A stretch of 6,695 nt of DNA, from assembly GCA_903858195.1 (NCBI GenBank), contig CAIOHW010000103.1:1-6695 (forward strand), given 5' to 3'. The notes under the pieces were generated by a model that had not been told where the DNA came from, searched no databases, and saw only the letters and a program-made list of their open reading frames with translations. A program made the translations under genes and the position numbers. Shown piece after piece: positions 1 through 5,096 of the stretch. This DNA comes from Oligoflexia bacterium (GTDB lineage Bacteria; Bdellovibrionota; UBA1018). How positions within the stretch are numbered: the first letter of the stretch is position 1; each line of letters begins with the position of its first letter.

Positions 1-497
1 ACCAGCAGGAAAAGCGAGGCGGGATCCCAGTCCCAGAGGGCCTTTTTGAGCGTGTCGGTCGTCCCGGTGGCTGCAGCCATCCAGGCACCGATTTCGCGCA
101 GGTTGTGGATGGCAACGCCGGTTGCTCCGACCCGGTCGGCCGTAGGCTGGTCTTGGAAGAAAACGTGCTCGCAGCCACAGTCCTCGAGCACTGAACACAG
201 GTCCTGCGATGACAATTGAGGCGAGACCGGAACGACCACGGCTTCGAGCGCCCAGAGGGCGAAGTGCATCTGTGCGAGCGCCTCGGAGTTCTCGGAAACG
301 AGAGCCACTCGGTCGCCCCGGCCGATCTTCAGTCCCCTGAGGTGAAGAGCGGTGAGAAGAACCCTTTCGAGGAATTCGCCATAGGTTGTGGTCTTCCAGC
401 TGCCTTCGATGCGTGTGGCAAACGCCGGCGCGTCGGGCGTTTTTTCACAGCGGGAAAGAAACGTGCGCGTGAGGGTGGTCTCCAGAATGAGCGGCAT
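1..497 (-). CDS. AMP-binding acyl-CoA synthetase (long-chain fatty acid CoA ligase-like), N-terminal 165 residues, cut by window edge
   Basis: The gene runs off the window at base 1, so only the N-terminal part of the adenylate-forming domain is present. Translation starts MPLILETTLTRTFLSRCEKT and contains the family's opening pattern: a P-x-x-x-A-F stretch (residues 21-26), a W-x-x-x-T-Y-G-E-F strand (34-42), then G-D-R-V-A-L-V-S-E-N (61-70) and A-L-W-A-L-E-A-V-V-V-P-V (80-91). The visible end, D-P-A-S-L-F-L-L, is where the family normally leads straight into the phosphate-binding loop (S-G-T-T-G), which should lie just outside. The family activates a carboxylic acid with ATP to an acyl-adenylate and passes it to CoA in the cytoplasm. 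Spacing and the FadL-like gene upstream suggest a fatty-acid substrate, but specificity cannot be read from this fragment. The ATG lies 12 nt after the smpB stop with a good AAGGA 8 nt upstream. No truncation is visible inside the window. Confidence 0.88.
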   Translation of the reverse strand, partial: MPLILETTLTRTFLSRCEKTPDAPAFATRIEGSWKTTTYGEFLERVLLTALHLRGLKIGRGDRVALVSENSEALAQMHFALWALEAVVVPVSPQLSSQDLCSVLEDCGCEHVFFQDQPTADRVGATGVAIHNLREIGAWMAAATGTTDTLKKALWDWDPASLFLL

Positions 498-505
498 CCG
501 TCGGT

Positions 506-510
506 TCCTT
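506..510 (-). promoter_or_regulatory. Ribosome binding site of the acyl-CoA ligase gene
   Basis: AAGGA on the minus strand sits 8 nt before the ATG at 497 and shares its first A with the last base of the smpB stop codon (TGA, 512-510). It supports the chosen start and suggests that ribosomes finishing smpB could hand over to this gene. Confidence 0.6.
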
Positions 511-971
511 CAGCGGCTCCGCTTCCGGGCCATGTCCATTTCGCGCTCGGCCGAGCGCTTCTTGATGTCGTCGCGTTTGTCGTGCTTTTTCTTGCCCTTG
601 GCCAGCGCGAGCTCCATCTTCACTCGGCCATTCTTGAAGTACATCCGCAGCGGAATGATCGTGAGTCCATCCTGCGTCACCGCACCAAAGAGCTGGTTGA
701 GCTGGTGCTTGTGGAGCAGGAGCTTTCGCTTGCGCAGGGGCTCGTGGTTGTTGATGTTGCCGTGCGAGTAGGGAGCGATGTGGGCCTGAAGCAGCCAGGC
801 CTCATGCTGTGGGGTGACGTCAACGAAGGCATCCTTGAGGCTCGGGCTCTGCTTGCGGATGCTTTTGATCTCAGTACCCGTCAGCATGATTCCGGCTTCG
901 ACCACTTCCTGGATGAAGTAGTCGGACCGGGCCGTCGGGTGTGATGCAATGAGTTTCTCGCCCTCAGCCAT
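510..971 (-). CDS. smpB: SsrA-binding protein SmpB
   Basis: SmpB binds the tRNA-like part of tmRNA and brings it to stalled ribosomes for trans-translation. The 153-residue product has the family's usual length and all hallmarks: an N-terminal A-R-x-D-Y-F-I with E-A-G-I-x-L-T-G-T-E-I-K-S-I-R (14-39), the core H-I-A-P-Y with G-N-x-N-N-H-E-P-L-R-x-R-K-L-L-L-H-K (64-88), and a basic C-terminal tail G-K-K-K-H-D-K-R-D-D-I-K-K-R (126-139), which in the family enters the decoding channel. The start is the ATG at 971, giving MAEGEKLIASHPTARSDYF, the standard family N-terminus. The frame stays open to an ATG at 1100, but that extension overlaps the DUF502 coding sequence and does not look like SmpB. 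The start overlaps the end of the DUF502 gene by 8 nt and has no clear Shine-Dalgarno, so translational coupling is likely. No tmRNA gene is visible nearby. Confidence 0.98.
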   Translation of the reverse strand: MAEGEKLIASHPTARSDYFIQEVVEAGIMLTGTEIKSIRKQSPSLKDAFVDVTPQHEAWLLQAHIAPYSHGNINNHEPLRKRKLLLHKHQLNQLFGAVTQDGLTIIPLRMYFKNGRVKMELALAKGKKKHDKRDDIKKRSAEREMDMARKRSR

Positions 972-1605
972 TGGAGAGCCCGAGTGAAAGGATGGTCCTG
1001 AAGGCGTCCTCGACTCCCATGTGTGACTCGCGCACCTGCGATTCCGGGACCAGCAGGTAGAAACCGCCGGTGGGATTCGGAGTCGTGGGCACAAAGACAT
1101 GGAGCATGCCTTCTGGCAGGGACTTGGGTTTTGCGCTTCCTGTCACAAAGCCCAGGGTCCAGAGCCCGGCACGGGGGTATTCGAGGTAGACGACGCGGCT
1201 AAACTGCTTGCCGCCGTCTGAGCCCAGCGCCCGCAGCATTTGATCGAGCGCGCTGTACACGCTTCTCAGCACCGGGATGCGCTGGATCACCTCGGTCAGG
1301 ACTTCGAGGAGTTTTCGTCCGAGGTAGCGCTGGGAGGCCCAGCCCAGGAGCGAAACCCCCATGGCAAGCCCGGCTGCGATCGCAAGCGTGAAAGCCACCT
1401 CGAAAGGCAGCACGAGGGCCTGTGGCGCTTCGGCCATGGCCATGCGCCAGGACTCAGGCAGCCATGCCTTGAACCCCCAGAGAAATCTCAGCACCCCGAG
1501 GATCATCCATCCGGTGACCAGAAGCGGGATCAGCACCAGCATGCCGGCGACGAAATAGCGCCTAAGAAGGGTGCCAAATTGCGGAAAGCGAAGGGACTGC
1601 TTCAC
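964..1605 (-). CDS. DUF502 family inner-membrane protein
   Basis: The product is a DUF502 integral membrane protein of 213 residues, the usual size for the family; its biochemical function is not established. Two hydrophobic segments are visible, about residues 18-44 (A-G-M-L-V-L-I-P-L-L-V-T-G-W) and 65-90. Family signatures follow in order: I-P-V-L-R-S-V-Y-S-A-L-D-Q (110-122), V-V-Y-L-E-Y-P-R-A-G-L-W-T-L-G-F-V-T (138-155) and H-V-F-V-P-T-T-P-N-P-T-G-G-F (169-182). I chose the GTG at 1605, which gives V/MKQSLRFPQFGTLLRRYFVAG. The upstream in-frame ATG at 1695 would add 30 residues that overlap the fadL-like gene and look like an out-of-frame shadow. The GTG lies 4 nt after the fadL-like stop, with only a weak upstream GG, so coupling is probable. 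It overlaps smpB by 8 nt downstream. Confidence 0.92.
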   Translation of the reverse strand: MKQSLRFPQFGTLLRRYFVAGMLVLIPLLVTGWMILGVLRFLWGFKAWLPESWRMAMAEAPQALVLPFEVAFTLAIAAGLAMGVSLLGWASQRYLGRKLLEVLTEVIQRIPVLRSVYSALDQMLRALGSDGGKQFSRVVYLEYPRAGLWTLGFVTGSAKPKSLPEGMLHVFVPTTPNPTGGFYLLVPESQVRESHMGVEDAFRTILSLGLSNG

Positions 1606-1609
1606 GGAC

Positions 1610-3025
1610 CTAGAGTGCCATGCTGACCGAGACACCGCCACCCCAGACACGACCGCCGGCCGAATACCCGGGCGCGCCAATCTTGGTTCCGGCATCGCCC
1701 GTCTCGGTTCCTGCGGTCTTTTCGACGGTCTGGCTCACGAGCTGGTGAAAGATCAAATGAGCGTCGAGTTCGAGAGGGGCGGAAAGACCACCCGGGGACC
1801 CGAGCCTCCAGCCAGCCCCCACGCTTGCCATGTGCCGGGGGGGATCCAGGTAGTTGCCGGCCCCCGAGGGAGGGGAGGCAAAGATGCTCGGACGGTAGGC
1901 GTAGCCCGCGCGCAGGGCAGTCGCGCCTGCGCTCCACTCATGGGCCAGACGCGGGATGGCGATGTTGCGAAGCGGATAGCCGGGAAGGATGCCCGGGCTC
2001 ACTTCGAGTCCGGCGCAGCTGCTGGTGCCTGCGCTGATCTCACAGTCGTCCACCGGCTGGCTGATCCGGGCTGCCGGAGGCGAAAACGAGCGCCACCCCT
2101 GCAGGTCGACCTGCGCAATGAGCCGTGCCGACGCTGAGTACTGCCACGACCACCCCGTCTCGATCGCAAGCGGATCGTAAAAGAGCGACGAGAGGGCGCT
2201 AAAGCGGATGTCCAGTGCTGCGAGATCACCGAAGGCTCGCGCGCTCGAGTTGAAGTTCATCTCGGACTGCGACGAGTTTGCCAGGCGCACGACCTGCGAG
2301 AGCGTGTAGCTCCCGCCGTTCCAGAGCCAGCCTGCCACCGGCGAGGCCTTGGGCTTTACGCTTGCCGTCACACGCAGGGTGGAGGGCTTGCCGCTCTGGG
2401 CCTGCAAAAAAAGCGTTCCATTGGCTGAGATCCCAAAGCCGACATGGGCCCCGGCCCCGATGCTCAAGTTCTCGCCCAGCCTTGCGCCAAGTCCGAGCTC
2501 AAGCTGGGGGCGCTGGTTGCGAGCACGGTAGAGCACATACTCGGGGATGAAGGTCTCGCCCGTGTCGGCAAATCCGAGCTGGTCAAAAGGCGAGTAGAAG
2601 GTAGCTCCCACCGCGAGTCCTTGCCAGTCGGGAGCAAGCACGTACGAGGCTCCGACGAGCTGTCCCAGAACCGTGCGGTAGTTGTCGGTGACGTCGCCCA
2701 CGCGCTCATTCGTGCTGGTTCGATCGCCCGTGTAGCTGTTTTCGAGGGTGACGCCTTGGATGGGCGTGAAATTCGGGTCCATGAGTGTCCAGCCGTAGCT
2801 CAGCTGGAGGCGTTGATCCTGCGGCAGGGCGAGAGCTGCGGGGTTGGAGTAGGCCGAGAATCCGCCCTGATTCCAACTTCCCGCTGCGCCGGCAAGGGAG
2901 GTGGAGCGCGAGCCAAGGCCGGTCTCACCGAGGTTGGCAAGGGCGGTGGTAGGAAACACCCAGGCCGCCATCGCCCAGACTGCAAACTTCAGGAATGGAG
3001 TTGAGGGGGGGACGCGCTGGGTCAC
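1610..3025 (-). CDS. FadL/OMPP1/TodX-like outer-membrane transport protein
   Basis: The 471-residue product resembles the FadL/OMPP1 family of outer-membrane channels for long-chain fatty acids and other hydrophobic compounds. A signal peptide spans residues 1-30, with a hydrophobic F-A-V-W-A-M-A-A-W-V core and probable cleavage after A-L-A. The mature N-terminus carries the family pattern G-L-G-S-R-S-T-S-L-A-G-A (37-48) followed by F-S-A-Y-S-N-P-A-A-L-A (56-66), the equivalent of the conserved N-P-A in FadL. The rest is rich in alternating strands and aromatic residues, as in a beta barrel. Cys328 and Cys337 in a polar loop could form a disulfide. The last residue is Leu, not the usual terminal Phe/Trp of many barrels. 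The start is GTG at 3025 because an in-frame TAA lies only 9 nt upstream; no strong Shine-Dalgarno is visible. Substrate is unknown, although an acyl-CoA ligase gene lies two genes downstream. Confidence 0.85.
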   Translation of the reverse strand: MTQRVPPSTPFLKFAVWAMAAWVFPTTALANLGETGLGSRSTSLAGAAGSWNQGGFSAYSNPAALALPQDQRLQLSYGWTLMDPNFTPIQGVTLENSYTGDRTSTNERVGDVTDNYRTVLGQLVGASYVLAPDWQGLAVGATFYSPFDQLGFADTGETFIPEYVLYRARNQRPQLELGLGARLGENLSIGAGAHVGFGISANGTLFLQAQSGKPSTLRVTASVKPKASPVAGWLWNGGSYTLSQVVRLANSSQSEMNFNSSARAFGDLAALDIRFSALSSLFYDPLAIETGWSWQYSASARLIAQVDLQGWRSFSPPAARISQPVDDCEISAGTSSCAGLEVSPGILPGYPLRNIAIPRLAHEWSAGATALRAGYAYRPSIFASPPSGAGNYLDPPRHMASVGAGWRLGSPGGLSAPLELDAHLIFHQLVSQTVEKTAGTETGDAGTKIGAPGYSAGGRVWGGGVSVSMAL

Positions 3026-3050
3026 GCGCCCGTCTTAACCCGCCAAGCGC

Positions 3051-3149
3051 TCAGATGCCCAGTTCGAAGTTAAAACGCCCGATCCCGTAGTCGGCAGATG
3101 CGGTGGTTGCAATCAGGGGGAGGAGCGCGGCAATGGCAAGTCTTTGCAT
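3051..3149 (-). CDS. Small ORF, 32-residue peptide with predicted signal peptide, unknown function
   Basis: This ORF fills the only sizeable gap of the window. It reads MQRLAIAALLPLIATTASAD followed by YGIGRFNFELGI and a TGA. The first 19 residues form a textbook signal peptide: Q-R at the start, a hydrophobic stretch, and an A-S-A cleavage site. Only about 13 residues (D-Y-G-I-G-R-F-N-F-E-L-G-I) would remain after cleavage. It starts 42 nt after the rsmA stop and ends 25 nt before the GTG of the fadL-like gene, on the same strand. A GGGG lies 4 nt upstream of the ATG, a poor Shine-Dalgarno. I do not recognise a family. It could be a short exported peptide, a leader ORF for the fadL-like gene, a remnant of a longer exported protein, or chance. 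The signal-peptide pattern makes chance less likely but does not exclude it. Confidence 0.5.
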   Translation of the reverse strand: MQRLAIAALLPLIATTASADYGIGRFNFELGI

Positions 3150-3166
3150 CGGCCCCGGATGGAAGC

Positions 3167-3189
3167 AAAAAACCGGCCTGCTTAGACCG
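3167..3189 (-). terminator. Possible weak rho-independent terminator after rsmA
   Basis: Read on the minus strand, CGGTC, a 6-nt loop TAAGCA and GGCCG form a 5-bp stem with one G-U pair. A G and then six T follow. The G-U pair is only possible in the minus-strand transcript, which fits termination of rsmA, whose stop ends 2 nt before the stem. The stem is short, so it may be leaky or fortuitous. Confidence 0.35.
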
Positions 3190-3191
3190 CC

Positions 3192-4001
3192 TTAGAGTGA
3201 CGCGGAAAGAAGCAGATCCCACTGCTCCCAGCTCAGGGCCTCAGCTCGAAGGGTCGGGTCGATTCCTGACTTTTCGAGGGCCTTCAAAAACTGCGGCGTC
3301 CCCTTGAGCCCGGCGCGAAGCATCTTGCGACGATGTGCAAAGCAGGCTCGAAGCAGCTGGTCAAAGACCTCGAATCTGGGCCCTGACTCAGGTCCTGCCA
3401 ATGCGCCCAGTCGCGGGGCATCGCGCGGCACGAGCATCACCACTTCAGAGTCGACATCGGGAGGAGGCTGGAAGGCTCCGGGAGGGACTGATGCGACTTT
3501 CGAGATGTCCCATCGCGACTGCACCCAGAGCGAGAGGCTTCCCCAGGCCTTGGTTCCGGGTTCTGCGCGAAGTCGCTGCGCCACCTCGGCCTGGAACATG
3601 AGGATCATGAATGGGATTTTTTCCGGGTGTTCGACAAAACGAAGCAGGATCGAAGTGCCAGCCGAGTAGGGAAGGTTCGAGAGCACGCCCAGTGGCGGCA
3701 GATCGAGCCAGTCCTTTTCGGGAAGGTCCATGAAGTCGATGTCATGCACGCGCACGACTCCCGACCAGTGAGCGGCCCACTTTCGGTCTTTTTCGGCAAC
3801 ACTGAAGCGAAGCCTCGGAAGCTCGACGAGCTTTCGGATCATGGGCTCGGTCAGTGCGCCGCTGCCCGGACCCACCTCAAGCAGGCTGCGAGCCCCGGAC
3901 TTGGCAAGCCATTCGAGGCACAGGTCGGTGAGTTTCTCGCAGAGAGCCTTGTCTCTGAGAAAATGCTGGCCAAAGGCTTTTCGTCGCGGATGTGCGGGCA
4001 T
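3192..4001 (-). CDS. rsmA: 16S rRNA (adenine(1518)-N(6)/adenine(1519)-N(6))-dimethyltransferase RsmA (KsgA)
   Basis: RsmA dimethylates two adjacent adenines near the 3' end of 16S rRNA late in 30S assembly, using S-adenosylmethionine. The 269-residue product has the usual length. Motifs in order: K-A-F-G-Q-H-F-L-R-D (8-17), the SAM loop L-E-V-G-P-G-S-G-A-L-T (41-51), an acidic E70 that should contact the SAM ribose, D87/D89 in H-D-I-D-F, the catalytic S-N-L-P-Y (108-112), Q-A-E-V-A-Q-R-L (137-144), F-Q-P-P-P-D-V-D-S-E-V-V (177-188) and the C-terminal C-F-A-H-R-R-K-M-L-R (220-229). The stretch between E70 and D87 looks a few residues shorter than is typical, otherwise nothing essential is missing. 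The ATG at 4001 gives MPAHPRRKAFGQHFLRD and has AGGAG 9 nt upstream, overlapping the tsaD stop; the gap to tsaD is 12 nt. Confidence 0.96.
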   Translation of the reverse strand: MPAHPRRKAFGQHFLRDKALCEKLTDLCLEWLAKSGARSLLEVGPGSGALTEPMIRKLVELPRLRFSVAEKDRKWAAHWSGVVRVHDIDFMDLPEKDWLDLPPLGVLSNLPYSAGTSILLRFVEHPEKIPFMILMFQAEVAQRLRAEPGTKAWGSLSLWVQSRWDISKVASVPPGAFQPPPDVDSEVVMLVPRDAPRLGALAGPESGPRFEVFDQLLRACFAHRRKMLRAGLKGTPQFLKALEKSGIDPTLRAEALSWEQWDLLLSASL

Positions 4002-4010
4002 TTTCTGGGT

Positions 4011-4015
4011 CTCCT
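4011..4015 (-). promoter_or_regulatory. Ribosome binding site of rsmA, overlapping the tsaD stop
   Basis: AGGAG on the minus strand lies 9 nt before the rsmA ATG and shares two bases with the TAG that ends tsaD (4016-4014). It is the best Shine-Dalgarno in the window and fixes the rsmA start. The overlap suggests that tsaD and rsmA are translated from one message. Confidence 0.7.
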
Positions 4016-5096
4016 AGTCTGCGGCGCTTGCCTGTGCAGCAAGCGATAGGCGGTCGCGTCCGGTAAGAAATTTTCCCTGCCTGTACCGGAACGCACCTGC
4101 TCCTGCGATCATGGCTGCATTGTCGGTGCAGTACTCGCGCGCAGGAAAGCTGGGAGCCACGGCAAGCCCGAGGCGCCGGGTCTCTTCCTCGAGGCGTGCG
4201 CGGAGCCGCGAGTTCGCGGCCACTCCGCCCACGATGGCAAGCGAGCGGCAGCCAAACTCGCGGTACGCAAGCCGGATCTTGCGGATCAGGGCATCGACAA
4301 TCGCTTCTTGTACCGAGGCACAGAGATCGGGCTTTGCCCGTTCGAGCTCATCTGGGTTCAGCTTCTTGATCTCCAGAGCGACCGCAGTCTTGAGACCGCT
4401 GAACGAAAAATCGAGCACATCTTTTTGCGGGAGTGCCCTCGGAAAGTCATACGTATCGGGCCGGCCACCGAGGGCGGCCGTGCGATCAATCCACACTCCG
4501 CCGGGGTAGGGAAAGCCCATGAGCTTGGCCGTCTTGTCGAAGGCCTCTCCGGCCGCATCGTCGCGCGAACGCCCCACGAGCGAACGCGAGAGAACGTCAG
4601 CGGGCCAGTTCGAGGGTGAGTCTTTCAGCACATACAGATTGGTGTGTCCGCCCGAGATCACCGCCGCAAGAAGGGGCAGGTGCTCGAGAGCGGGCTCGTC
4701 GCGATCCAGAAACAGGCTCGAGAGATGTCCTTCGAGGTGATGCACCGGAACGAGGGGCTTTTCGAGCGCCATGGCCATGGCCTTGGCTGCCGTGACGCCC
4801 ACCAGCAGTGCCCCCACGAGCCCCGGCCTCTGGGTGACGGCGATTGCATCCAAATCTCGAGCGGCCACTCCGGCCTCGGCAAGCGCTTGCTCGATCATGG
4901 CGTTGATCGTCTCGAGGTGATTTCGCGAGGCAAGCTCTGGCACCACTCCGCCATAGGGGGCGTGAATCTGGATCTGCGAGAACGTCGCCACGCTCCGTAC
5001 TTCGACCCGGTGGCTGCCGGGGCGGAGAGTGACGACTGAGGCGCTGCACTCATCGCAGGAACTCTCGATTCCGATCAGGGTGGTGGACTCGTTCAC
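4014..5096 (-). CDS. tsaD: tRNA N6-adenosine threonylcarbamoyltransferase TsaD
   Basis: TsaD transfers threonylcarbamoyl from the TsaC product to A37 of ANN-decoding tRNAs (t6A), working with TsaB and TsaE in bacteria. The 360-residue product is of normal size. It shows I-G-I-E-S-S-C-D-E (8-16), Y-G-G-V-V-P-E-L-A-S-R-N-H (48-60), the metal-binding H-L-E-G-H (H120 and H124), I-S-G-G-H-T-N-L (147-154), R-D-D-A-A-G-E-A-F-D-K (178-188), F-S-F-S-G-L-K-T (230-237), G-G-V-A-A-N-S-R-L-R (290-299) and C-T-D-N-A-A-M-I-A (323-331), in which D325 should complete the metal site. The usual G-P-G-L loop reads R-P-G-L (R90). The start is GTG at 5096, overlapping the stop of the upstream gene in a GTGA. No clear Shine-Dalgarno precedes it, so expression probably depends on coupling. 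tsaB and tsaE are not in the window. Confidence 0.97.
   Translation of the reverse strand: MNESTTLIGIESSCDECSASVVTLRPGSHRVEVRSVATFSQIQIHAPYGGVVPELASRNHLETINAMIEQALAEAGVAARDLDAIAVTQRPGLVGALLVGVTAAKAMAMALEKPLVPVHHLEGHLSSLFLDRDEPALEHLPLLAAVISGGHTNLYVLKDSPSNWPADVLSRSLVGRSRDDAAGEAFDKTAKLMGFPYPGGVWIDRTAALGGRPDTYDFPRALPQKDVLDFSFSGLKTAVALEIKKLNPDELERAKPDLCASVQEAIVDALIRKIRLAYREFGCRSLAIVGGVAANSRLRARLEEETRRLGLAVAPSFPAREYCTDNAAMIAGAGAFRYRQGKFLTGRDRLSLAAQASAAD

Noticed and set aside
216..944. Long plus-strand ORF of 242 codons opposite smpB and the ligase gene
   Set aside because: It is antisense to two well-supported genes, has no family-like motif, and open antisense frames are common in GC-rich coding DNA.
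510..1100. Longer SmpB of 196 residues starting at 1100
   Set aside because: The added N-terminus is an out-of-frame reading of the DUF502 gene and does not resemble SmpB, while MAEGEKLIAS at 971 matches the family start.
964..1695. Longer DUF502 protein of 243 residues starting at ATG 1695
   Set aside because: The extra 30 residues lie inside the fadL-like gene and are polar and Arg-rich. The GTG at 1605, 4 nt after that gene's stop, gives a normal DUF502 length.
2444..3004. Plus-strand ORF of 186 codons opposite the fadL-like gene
   Set aside because: It has a charged, low-complexity composition, no recognisable domain, and lies wholly opposite a gene with a signal peptide and barrel pattern.
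3167..3183. Alternative hairpin AAGCA...TGCTT around the T-run after rsmA
   Set aside because: It has a long loop and would place the T-run inside the loop, so it is not a terminator shape. The CGGTC/GGCCG stem is the better candidate.
4597..5049. Same-strand 150-codon ORF inside tsaD in another frame
   Set aside because: Its Arg/Ser/Pro-rich composition is typical of a shifted frame in GC-rich DNA, and tsaD is intact across it.
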